64,000 nucleotides of DNA from Salipiger mangrovisoli (GTDB lineage: Bacteria; Pseudomonadota; Alphaproteobacteria; Rhodobacterales; Rhodobacteraceae): assembly GCF_015223355.1 (NCBI RefSeq), contig NZ_JADFFK010000002.1, forward strand, positions 62,001-126,000, read 5' to 3'. The position numbers were made by a program, and so were the translations under genes. Numbering within the stretch: the stretch's first letter is position 1; each line of letters begins with the position of its first letter. The notes under the pieces are model-generated. The model did no database searches and was not told the origin of the DNA. It saw nothing but the letters and a program-made list of their open reading frames with translations. Below are positions 57,385-64,000 of the stretch, piece after piece.

Positions 57385-58770
57385 ATGGCTGAAGACTACA
57401 TCGTCAAGGACATTTCTCTGGCCGAGTTCGGCCGGAAGGAACTGGATATCGCCGAGACCGAGATGCCGGGCCTGATGGCCTGCCGCGCCGAGTTCGGCGA
57501 GGCACAGCCGCTGAAGGGCGCGCGGATCGTCGGCTCGCTGCACATGACCATCCAGACCGCCGTGCTGATCGAGACGCTGAAGGCGCTGGGCGCCGACGTG
57601 CGCTGGGCCTCGTGCAACATCTTCTCGACGCAGGACCACGCCGCCGCGGCGATCGCCGCAAGCGGCACGCCGGTCTTCGCGGTGAAGGGGCAGACGCTGG
57701 TCGAGCACTGGGACTACCTGGACCGCTCGTTCATGTTCCCCGAAGGCGCGAACATGATCCTCGACGACGGTGGCGACGCGACGCTCTACATCCTGCTCGG
57801 CGCGCGCGCCGAGGCGGGGGAAGACCTGGGCGTGCCGACCTCGGAAGAGGAAGAGGTGATCCATGCGCAGATCAAGAAGCGCATGGCGGCTTCGCCGGGC
57901 TGGTTTGCCAAGACCCGCGAAGCGATCATGGGCGTTTCGGAAGAGACCACGACCGGCGTGCACCGTCTTTATGACCTGCAGAAGAAGGGCCTGCTGCCCT
58001 TCCCGGCGATCAACGTCAACGACTCGGTCACCAAGTCGAAGTTCGACAACAAGTACGGCTGCCGCGAGAGCCTGGTGGACGGCATCCGCCGCGCCACCGA
58101 CGTGATGCTGGCGGGCAAGGTCGCCGTGGTCTGCGGCTACGGCGACGTGGGCAAGGGCTCGGCCGCCTCGCTGGCCGGGGCCGGCGCGCGGGTGAAGGTC
58201 ACCGAGGCCGATCCGATCTGCGCCCTGCAGGCGGCGATGGACGGCTTCGAGGTGGTGCTGCTGGAGGACGTCGTCGCCGACGCCGACATCTTCATCACCA
58301 CGACCGGCAACAAGGACGTGATCCGCATCGAGCACATGCGCGAGATGAAGAACATGGCCATCGTCGGCAACATCGGCCACTTCGACAACGAGATCCAGGT
58401 GGCGAGCCTGCGCAACCACAAGTGGACCAACATCAAGGAACAGGTGGACATGATCGAGATGCCCTCGGGCAACAAGATCATCCTGCTGTCGGAAGGGCGC
58501 CTGCTGAACCTCGGCAATGCCACCGGCCACCCGAGCTTCGTGATGTCGGCCTCCTTCACCAACCAGGTGCTGGCGCAGATCGAGCTCTACAAGAATGGCG
58601 CGCAGTACGAGAACAAGGTCTACATCCTGCCCAAGCACCTCGACGAGAAGGTCGCGCGCCTGCACCTCGATCGCGTCGGGGCCAAGCTGACCAAGCTGTC
58701 GACCGAGCAGGCGGCCTATATCGGCGTGACGCCGGAGGGCCCGTTCAAGCCGGAGCACTACCGCTACTGA
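57385..58770 (+). CDS. ahcY: Adenosylhomocysteinase
   Basis: The enzyme hydrolyses S-adenosylhomocysteine to adenosine and homocysteine. The 461-residue protein has [28 protein letters not shown], the NAD-binding [10 protein letters not shown] near residue 250 and the C-terminal PFKPEHYRY. In Rhodobacter the reg cluster is followed by hvrA and ahcY; here hvrA is not seen and three other genes intervene. Confidence 0.97.
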   Translation: MAEDYIVKDISLAEFGRKELDIAETEMPGLMACRAEFGEAQPLKGARIVGSLHMTIQTAVLIETLKALGADVRWASCNIFSTQDHAAAAIAASGTPVFAVKGQTLVEHWDYLDRSFMFPEGANMILDDGGDATLYILLGARAEAGEDLGVPTSEEEEVIHAQIKKRMAASPGWFAKTREAIMGVSEETTTGVHRLYDLQKKGLLPFPAINVNDSVTKSKFDNKYGCRESLVDGIRRATDVMLAGKVAVVCGYGDVGKGSAASLAGAGARVKVTEADPICALQAAMDGFEVVLLEDVVADADIFITTTGNKDVIRIEHMREMKNMAIVGNIGHFDNEIQVASLRNHKWTNIKEQVDMIEMPSGNKIILLSEGRLLNLGNATGHPSFVMSASFTNQVLAQIELYKNGAQYENKVYILPKHLDEKVARLHLDRVGAKLTKLSTEQAAYIGVTPEGPFKPEHYRY

Positions 58771-58773
58771 TTT

Positions 58774-58826
58774 AGACCCTGTTTCAGGGTCTTTCAGACG
58801 CCCCGCCCCTCCGGCGGGGCGTTTTG
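58774..58826 (+). terminator. Double hairpin terminator after ahcY
   Basis: AGACCCT/AGGGTCT (58774-58792) with trailing T residues is followed by ACGCCCCGCC/GGCGGGGCGT (58798-58822) and TTTTG. The second is the stronger. Confidence 0.88.
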
Positions 58827-58841
58827 CATTCGGGGCGGGGA

Positions 58842-58878
58842 CGCCTCGGGCGCGCATATTCGGGGAAAGATGAAAGGG
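58842..58878 (+). repeat. Dispersed intergenic repeat, copy 5
   Basis: GCCTCGGGCGCGCATATTCG plus GGGAAAGATGAAAGGG is a diverged copy of the element, again downstream of a gene terminator. Confidence 0.5.
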
Positions 58879-58973
58879 CGCGCGGTTTCACGCGGCCGTC
58901 ACATCACGGCCACGTGATCGTTACGCATGGCCCGTAGCAGCGGCGCATCCACCGCATCTTCGAGGAGATCCCG

Positions 58974-60323
58974 ATGCGCCTTTCGCTGTCCCTTCTCGCC
59001 CTCGCCAGCGTGCTTGCCGCACCCGCCATGGCGCAGGACGTCTTCCCGGCCAAGCTCGCCGGTCACGCCTACCTGCCTGCCTTGTCGCTGGTCGAGCCGC
59101 CGGCGAATGCCCCGCGCGACGCCTGGCTTTCGGGCAAGTTCACCGGGGCCGCGCGCAACGAGTCTGCGATGAGCGTCGAGGGAAACACCGGTAAGAACTA
59201 CGGCAACCACGGCACCGGCATCTCGCTACCGTTCATCGGCCAGCCGGTGCAGGGCATGTCCGGCTTTGCCATGACCCGCGCCGAGGATGGAAGCATCTAC
59301 ACGCTGACCGACAACGGCTTCGGCTCGAAGCGCAACTCGCCCGACGCGATGCTGTTCTTCCACCGCATGGCCCCCGATTTCGAGACCGGTACGGTGGAGC
59401 GCCGCGAGACCGTGTTCCTCTCGGACCCGGATCACAAGGTGCCCTTCCGCATTGCCTATGAAGGCACCGAGAGCCGCTATCTCACGGGCGCCGATTTCGA
59501 CACCGAGTCGATTCAGGTGCTCGACGGTGAGGTCTGGATCGGCGACGAGTTCGGCCCCTACATCATCCGCGCCGGGCTCGACGGCGTTGTGAAAGAGGTC
59601 TTCGCCACCGAGCTCGACGGCAAGGAGCTGCAAGGGCCCGACACCTACAGCGTCTTCGTTCCTGCGACCGCCGGCACCGACTTCCAGGTGCAGCGCTCGG
59701 GCGGCTATGAGGGCATGGCGTTGCAGCCGGGCACGAACCTGCTCTGGGCGATGCTGGAAAAGCCGATCCTGATCGAGGGCGGAGAGACCGAAGGGCCCTT
59801 CCTGAGGGTCATCGCCTTCGACCCGAAAGCAGGGGAATGGACCGGGGAGAGCGTGAAGTTCCAGCTCGCCGAGGGCGCGACCGCGATCGGTGATTTCAAC
59901 TTCATCGACGAGACCCGCGCGCTGGTCATCGAGCGCGACAACGGCGAGGGCGACATGGCCATGGCCTGTGCCGAGGGCTCGACCGAGACCGCCGGCTGCT
60001 ACCCGAACCCTGCGAAGGTGAAGAACATCGTGCTGGTCGACATGGCGCAGACAGACGGCGAGGGTTTCATCCGCCGCATCGGTCAGATCGACCTGCTGAA
60101 CATCGCCGACCCCGACGCGAAAGCGCTCGATGGCATGGGCGCGGGCGGCGACCACTTCAGCTTCCCGTTCTTCACCATCGAGGATGTGATCGCCGTCGAC
60201 GAGACGCACATCATGGTCGCCAACGACAACAACCTGCCGTTCTCCGGCGGACGGGTGCCGGGCGAGGCGGCGCACAACGAGTTCATCCTGCTCGAGGTGC
60301 CCGAGCTGCTGGCCGCGAAGTAA
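58974..60323 (+). CDS. Exported esterase-like phytase-family protein
   Basis: The 449-residue protein has a Sec signal peptide (MRLSLSLLALASVLAAPAMAQ) and matches the esterase-like activity of phytase domain: MSGFAMTRAEDGSIYTLTDNGFG, WIGDEFGPYIIRA and the terminal FPFFTIEDVIAVDETHIMVANDNNLPFS. It probably acts in the periplasm on phosphate or phosphonate esters, but the activity is not proven. The promoter region (58.88-58.97 kb) shows no clear Pho box. Confidence 0.9.
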   Translation: MRLSLSLLALASVLAAPAMAQDVFPAKLAGHAYLPALSLVEPPANAPRDAWLSGKFTGAARNESAMSVEGNTGKNYGNHGTGISLPFIGQPVQGMSGFAMTRAEDGSIYTLTDNGFGSKRNSPDAMLFFHRMAPDFETGTVERRETVFLSDPDHKVPFRIAYEGTESRYLTGADFDTESIQVLDGEVWIGDEFGPYIIRAGLDGVVKEVFATELDGKELQGPDTYSVFVPATAGTDFQVQRSGGYEGMALQPGTNLLWAMLEKPILIEGGETEGPFLRVIAFDPKAGEWTGESVKFQLAEGATAIGDFNFIDETRALVIERDNGEGDMAMACAEGSTETAGCYPNPAKVKNIVLVDMAQTDGEGFIRRIGQIDLLNIADPDAKALDGMGAGGDHFSFPFFTIEDVIAVDETHIMVANDNNLPFSGGRVPGEAAHNEFILLEVPELLAAK

Positions 60324-60340
60324 GGCTGTCGCGACACGGA

Positions 60341-60366
60341 AAAGGGGCGCCCGTGGGCGCCCCTTT
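60341..60366. terminator. Bidirectional terminator
   Basis: AAAGGGGCGCC (60341-60351) pairs with GGCGCCCCTTT (60356-60366) over a four-base loop, between the convergent esterase-like gene and symporter gene. Confidence 0.85.
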
Positions 60367-60386
60367 GAGCGTTGTTGTGACGCCCG

Positions 60387-61952
60387 TCAGGCGTAGCGCT
60401 TGATCTCGCCAGACTTCAGCCGCGAGGTGTAGCTGGTCATCTCGGCCTTCACGATCGGCATCAGGAAGTAGAGGCCGATGATGTTGAACAGGGCCATGGC
60501 AAAGATCGCCGCATCCGAGAAGTCGATGACCGGGCCAAGGTTCATCGCGGCGCCGATGATCACGAAGAGGCAGAAGAGGACCTTGAAGCTCACTTCCTGG
60601 AATTTGCCCTCGCCGAACATGTATGTCCAAGCCTTGAGGCCGTAGTAGCTCCAGGAGATCATCGTCGAGAAGGCGAAGAGGATCACCGCCAGCGCCAGCA
60701 CGTAGGGGAACCAGCTGATCGCGGATCCGAAGGCCGCCGAGGTCAGCGCCACGCCCGAGACATCGCCAAGCGTTTCGACCCGGCCCAGCTCGGCGTTCCA
60801 GATGTATTGGCCGGTCTCCGCGTCGACCTGCAGCACGCCGGTGATCACGATGACCAGCGCGGTCATGGTGCAGATCACCACCGTGTCGATGAACGGTTCG
60901 AGCAGCGACACGAAGCCCTCGGTGATCGGCTCCTTGGTGCGCACCGCCGAGTGGGCGATGGCGGCCGAGCCGACGCCGGCCTCGTTGGAGAAGGCGGCGC
61001 GCTTGAAGCCCTGGATCAGCGCACCGACGAGCCCGCCCGCGACGCCGAGCCCGGTGAAGGCACCGTCGAAGATCTGGCCAAGCGCCCAGCCGATCCGGTC
61101 GTAGTTGATCGCGATGATGATCAGCGCGGTGCCGACGTAGAGCACCCCCATGAAGGGCACGATCTTCTCGGTGACCTGCGCGATGCTCTTGAGGCCGCCG
61201 ATGATCACCGCGAAGACGATGGCGGCGAAGATGACCCCGGTGATCCATCCGGGATAGTCGCCGAAGATATTTGCCAGCTGCGCGTGGGCCTGGTTCGCCT
61301 GGAACATGTTGCCGCCGCCCAGCGAGCCAAGCACGCAGACGATCGAGAAGCAGATCGCCAGGACCTTGCCGAAACCGGCAAAGCCGCGTTCGGCCATGCC
61401 CTTGCTGAGGTAGTACATCGGCCCGCCCGAGACGGTGCCGTCGGCGTATTCGTTGCGGTACTTCACGCCAAGGGTGCATTCGGTGAACTTCGACGCCATC
61501 CCCATGAGGCCTGCGAGGATCATCCAGAAGGTCGCGCCGGGCCCGCCGATCGACACGGCCACCGCCACGCCGGCGATGTTGCCAAGCCCGACGGTGCCCG
61601 AGAGCGCCGTGGCGAGGGCCTGGAAGTGGCTGACCTCTCCGGCGTCATCGGGATCGGAATACTTGCCCGACACCAGCGCGATGGAATGCGGGAAGGCGCG
61701 GAACTGCACGAAGGCGAAATAGAGCGTGAAGATCGTCGCCGCGATCACCAGCCAGAGCACGATCCACGGAAAGGAGGTGCCGGGGAAGGGGGCGAAGATG
61801 AAGTTGACGAACGGTCCCGTGATGTTGCCGACGACCTCGTTGATCTTCTCGTCGATGCTGTGGGCCGTCTCCTGCGCCTGGGCGGGCAGGGCGGCGAGCG
61901 CCGCGCCGAGCAGCGGCAGGGCAGCACGGGGGATGACTTGGATGGGTTTCAT
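60387..61952 (-). CDS. Alanine/glycine:cation symporter (AgcS family)
   Basis: This 521-residue transporter uses a sodium or proton gradient for alanine or glycine uptake. A signal-like leader ([19 protein letters not shown]) precedes eleven or so membrane helices; the AgcS motifs [41 protein letters not shown] and [31 protein letters not shown] are intact. ATG 61952 has AGGAG upstream. It is 16 bases after the usp gene on the same strand. Confidence 0.93.
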   Translation of the reverse strand: MKPIQVIPRAALPLLGAALAALPAQAQETAHSIDEKINEVVGNITGPFVNFIFAPFPGTSFPWIVLWLVIAATIFTLYFAFVQFRAFPHSIALVSGKYSDPDDAGEVSHFQALATALSGTVGLGNIAGVAVAVSIGGPGATFWMILAGLMGMASKFTECTLGVKYRNEYADGTVSGGPMYYLSKGMAERGFAGFGKVLAICFSIVCVLGSLGGGNMFQANQAHAQLANIFGDYPGWITGVIFAAIVFAVIIGGLKSIAQVTEKIVPFMGVLYVGTALIIIAINYDRIGWALGQIFDGAFTGLGVAGGLVGALIQGFKRAAFSNEAGVGSAAIAHSAVRTKEPITEGFVSLLEPFIDTVVICTMTALVIVITGVLQVDAETGQYIWNAELGRVETLGDVSGVALTSAAFGSAISWFPYVLALAVILFAFSTMISWSYYGLKAWTYMFGEGKFQEVSFKVLFCLFVIIGAAMNLGPVIDFSDAAIFAMALFNIIGLYFLMPIVKAEMTSYTSRLKSGEIKRYA

Positions 61953-61968
61953 GTGGGGCTCCTGCGGC

Positions 61969-62406
61969 TCAGGGGACGATGACTGTTGGCACGGGGGCAA
62001 TCTGCGCGAGCCCCAGCGGCACGGAGCCGAAGATGCGCGCGGTCATGGATTGCGTGCCGGAACGGCCGACGAAGATCATGCTTGCGCCGGCCTCCGAGGC
62101 GATCTCGGCCACCAGCTCCACCACGGAGCCGTAGCGGATGCGGCAGTCCGCCTGCAGTCCCGCCGCGCTTACCTTGGCCAGCGCCGGGTCCAGGATCACC
62201 TCCTTGGCCCGCGTCAGCTCTTCCTTGCGGCGGGCATGGCGCTCTTCGATTTCCTGAGGAGTCAGGAACTTGTAGGGCGACCATTCCAGGATATGGACGA
62301 GCAGCAGGGCCGCACCGTCCTTCTTGGCCCGCGCGATTGCGTAATCGAGCAGACCGTCATCACCTTCCTTGTTTTCATAGGCGACGACAAACGTCTCTGT
62401 TGCCAT
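61969..62406 (-). CDS. Universal stress protein (UspA family)
   Basis: This 145-residue Usp has [23 protein letters not shown] and the ATP-binding end [34 protein letters not shown]. It is co-transcribed with the downstream AgcS symporter, as often in roseobacters; a regulatory link is not known. ATG 62406 is preceded by GGGGAAA. Confidence 0.9.
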   Translation of the reverse strand: MATETFVVAYENKEGDDGLLDYAIARAKKDGAALLLVHILEWSPYKFLTPQEIEERHARRKEELTRAKEVILDPALAKVSAAGLQADCRIRYGSVVELVAEIASEAGASMIFVGRSGTQSMTARIFGSVPLGLAQIAPVPTVIVP

Positions 62407-62665
62407 TGGATTTCCCCGGTTTCTGCGTCCTGAGAGCCCATTGCGATGCCCGTTTTCCGGGTCTGGATGGCAATGCACTCACGCGCCCATGCTGCGGGCG
62501 GCATCACGGCTTTGTCACTAAAAAAAGGTTAACGCAAAGGCGCGTGGGTCGGCTGTGCAGAAAAAGAGAACGATTTTCTTCTTTTTATCAACAATCAAGG
62601 CTGACTATAGTTCGCGCAGGGACGGTGGCGTTGCGCCGCCGGACCCCGTCCAAGAGGAGAGCGAC
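62407..62665. other. Intergenic region between usp and the DUF2853 gene
   Basis: This divergent region has a GGTTAACG stretch and A/T-rich tracts with TATAGT (62606-62611) as a possible minus-ten box for the DUF2853 gene. No other element is recognised. Confidence 0.4.
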
Positions 62666-63007
62666 ATGGGCAAGCGAGACGAGCTGATCGAGAAATACGC
62701 CGAGGATCTGCGCGACAAATGCGGCATGGAACCCGACATGGACCTGCTCACCAAGGTCACCATCGGCTGCGGTCCGTCGATCTACGACGCTGATGCAGCC
62801 ACCGTGGCCGCCAGCCAGGACCATGAGCTCGAGACGGTGAAGGACAACTTCCTGGTCAAGAAACTGGGCCTCGCCGACGGGCCGGAGCTGATGGATGCAA
62901 TCCACGCGGTGGTAGAGACCTACGGCCGCTCCGAACGCAACAAGTACCGGGCGGTGGTCTACTACATGCTGGTGAAGCATTTCGGCAAGGACAGCGTCTA
63001 CGCCTGA
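62666..63007 (+). CDS. DUF2853 family protein
   Basis: The 113-residue protein is a compact all-alpha DUF2853 member with MGKRDELIEKYAEDLRDKCG, DLLTKVTIGCGPSIYDADAATVAASQ and the C-terminal YRAVVYYMLVKHFGKDSVY. Function is unknown. ATG 62666 has AGAGGAGAG upstream. It converges with the DUF1761 gene. Confidence 0.92.
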   Translation: MGKRDELIEKYAEDLRDKCGMEPDMDLLTKVTIGCGPSIYDADAATVAASQDHELETVKDNFLVKKLGLADGPELMDAIHAVVETYGRSERNKYRAVVYYMLVKHFGKDSVYA

Positions 63008-63197
63008 GCGACGCATCGAATTCTAGGCAGTTGGTCTTTGCTCCGGCTGGCCGGGCGTGGGATGATGGGACTCGGCCAGAACGGTCGGGTCCAGTTCCTC
63101 CGGAACGTGCGTGGGAGCACGCGGGGTGGTGCAGGGGTCCGGCCTATGGCTGGACTCCTGTCTTGCTTTCCGGCCCTTGCGCCTGCCCGTCGGTCTT
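63008..63197. other. Intergenic stretch, nothing recognised
   Basis: These 190 bases between the convergent DUF2853 and DUF1761 genes hold no clear RNA fold or reading frame. Confidence 0.5.
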
Positions 63198-63590
63198 TCA
63201 GAACAGCGCCAGCACCAGGCCGATCACCGCGCAGCCAAAGGTGGCGTAGCCGCCATCGATCAGCGTCAGCCTGAAGGGTCGCTGCCCGTAGGCATTGTTG
63301 ATCATGATCCAGGGCGAAATGAAGAACAGCCCGATCCCGAGCCCCGAAAGCAGCCCGGCCCCGGCGGTGACGATGCCCGCCTCGTGAAAGATGTGCCGCA
63401 TCATGCCTGCCACCAGCAGCATGGCGATGGCCGAGAGCACGAAGGGCAGCGGGCTGGCGTTCTTTGGCCTGCCGGTCTCGTCGCAGTCGATGCCCGAGGC
63501 TGCGAGCCAGGGTTTCGACAGGGTCATGTACCAGCCCGCGCCGAACAGCCATCCGGCCAGTGCCGCGACGATCACGCTGATGAATTCCAT
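63198..63590 (-). CDS. DUF1761 membrane protein
   Basis: The 130-residue protein has four membrane helices and the DUF1761 features AGWLFGAGWYMTLSKPWL and GLLSGLGIGLFFISPWIMINNAYGQRP. Function is unknown. Start 63590 follows GGAGGC. Confidence 0.9.
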   Translation of the reverse strand: MEFISVIVAALAGWLFGAGWYMTLSKPWLAASGIDCDETGRPKNASPLPFVLSAIAMLLVAGMMRHIFHEAGIVTAGAGLLSGLGIGLFFISPWIMINNAYGQRPFRLTLIDGGYATFGCAVIGLVLALF

Positions 63591-63663
63591 AGCGGCCTCC
63601 CTCGCTCACGCGGAAAAGCCTGCCGCAAAGGCGGCGCGCTGCCTAGCCGGTTTGCGGGCTGGA

Positions 63664-64000
63664 TCAGCCCTTCAGGCCGCCCTTGGCGCAGATATGCGCG
63701 AATTCGGCCGCGCTGACCGGCTGAACCGACAGGCGCGACTGTTTGATCAGCGCCATTTCGGACAACGCCGGGTCGCCCTTGATCTCGTCGAGCGTCACCG
63801 GCCGCGGCAGCTTTTCGATGGCCTTGATGTCCACGCAGTCCCAGCGCGGATCATCGGCCTTGCTGTCGGGGTGGGATTCGGCGCAGATCTCGACGATGCC
63901 CACCACCGCCTTCTCGCTTTGCGAATGGTAGAAGAAGCCGCGGTCGCCCAGCGTCATCTCGCGCATGAAGTTGCGCGCCTGGTAGTTCCGCACGCCGTCC
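63664..64000 (-). CDS. EVE-domain protein, partial at the right edge
   Basis: About 112 codons are visible; the start lies beyond the window. The reading GVRNYQARNFMREMTLGDRGFFYHS and the PRWDCVDIKAIEKLPRPVTLDEIK segment are EVE-domain hallmarks (a PUA-like fold that may bind modified bases). Position and size match small stand-alone EVE proteins. Confidence 0.9.
   Translation of the reverse strand, partial: DGVRNYQARNFMREMTLGDRGFFYHSQSEKAVVGIVEICAESHPDSKADDPRWDCVDIKAIEKLPRPVTLDEIKGDPALSEMALIKQSRLSVQPVSAAEFAHICAKGGLKG

Noticed and set aside
58880-58973. Pho box upstream of the phytase-type gene
   Set aside because: No pair of CTGTCAT-like repeats with proper spacing.

Overview
The window is chromosomal DNA from a high-GC alphaproteobacterium, almost certainly a member of the Rhodobacteraceae (Roseobacter group and relatives). 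This rests on the RegB-SenC-RegA redox regulators beside ahcY, the alphaproteobacterial AddA/AddB pair, the hemW-rdgB-rph / hrcA-grpE-mutS order, the hybrid malic enzyme, and the dense, overlapping, GC-rich gene layout. I see no prophage, insertion sequence, integrase, CRISPR array, tRNA or rRNA. Nearly all of the sequence is ordinary core chromosome. Three close matches to the ParB-binding parS sequence lie at 4.16-5.67 kb and suggest the left end is near the replication origin and the parAB locus.

Layout. 1-6.8 kb: hemW (partial), rdgB and rph on the minus strand; hrcA and grpE (heat-shock control and cochaperone) on the plus strand; then mutS on the minus strand, with parS-like palindromes after its stop and inside it. 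7-17.2 kb: malic enzyme, a PfkB sugar kinase, a periplasmic MsrA, a DUF1810 protein, argG, a membrane protein, ilvA, and a divergent Hpt / response-regulator-phosphatase pair. 17.2-28.6 kb: NUDIX proteins, Hsp33, a tRNA CCA-adding enzyme, a LysE exporter, two tandem full-length ABC exporters, an RNA uracil methyltransferase, and a cell-envelope cluster (two L,D-transpeptidases, a CAP-domain lipoprotein and a tiny exported protein). 28.7-36.4 kb: ferrochelatase, a methyltransferase, the comF-grxC-nitrilase-marR run, a DctA-type symporter, ubiG and a proline iminopeptidase. 36.5-42.4 kb: an orphan peptide-type solute-binding protein, a lyxose-isomerase-like cupin, hslVU behind a heat-shock-type promoter, a phosphotransferase and thioredoxin.

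42.5-50.9 kb is one tightly overlapping minus-strand operon, tsaE-amgK-murU-addB-addA. It joins tRNA modification, muramic-acid recycling and double-strand-break repair. 50.9-55.4 kb holds a PAS-domain protein resembling the CtrA-pathway factor DivL, with a perfect TTAA-N7-TTAA CtrA box upstream of its TTG start, followed by regB, senC and regA. 55.5-64 kb: GNAT, HD-domain and FkbM-methyltransferase genes, ahcY, a phytase-type esterase-like protein, an alanine/glycine symporter with a Usp protein, DUF2853, DUF1761 and a partial EVE-domain gene.

The most interesting non-coding signals are the parS-like cluster and its competing hairpins, the CtrA box at the divL-like gene, a dispersed intergenic repeat built on GCCTCCGGCGGG..TATTT, a GC-rich 33-bp tandem palindromic repeat between hslU and the lyxose-isomerase gene, and a possible structured leader before ahcY. 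I did not find convincing evidence for a wholly new multi-gene system.
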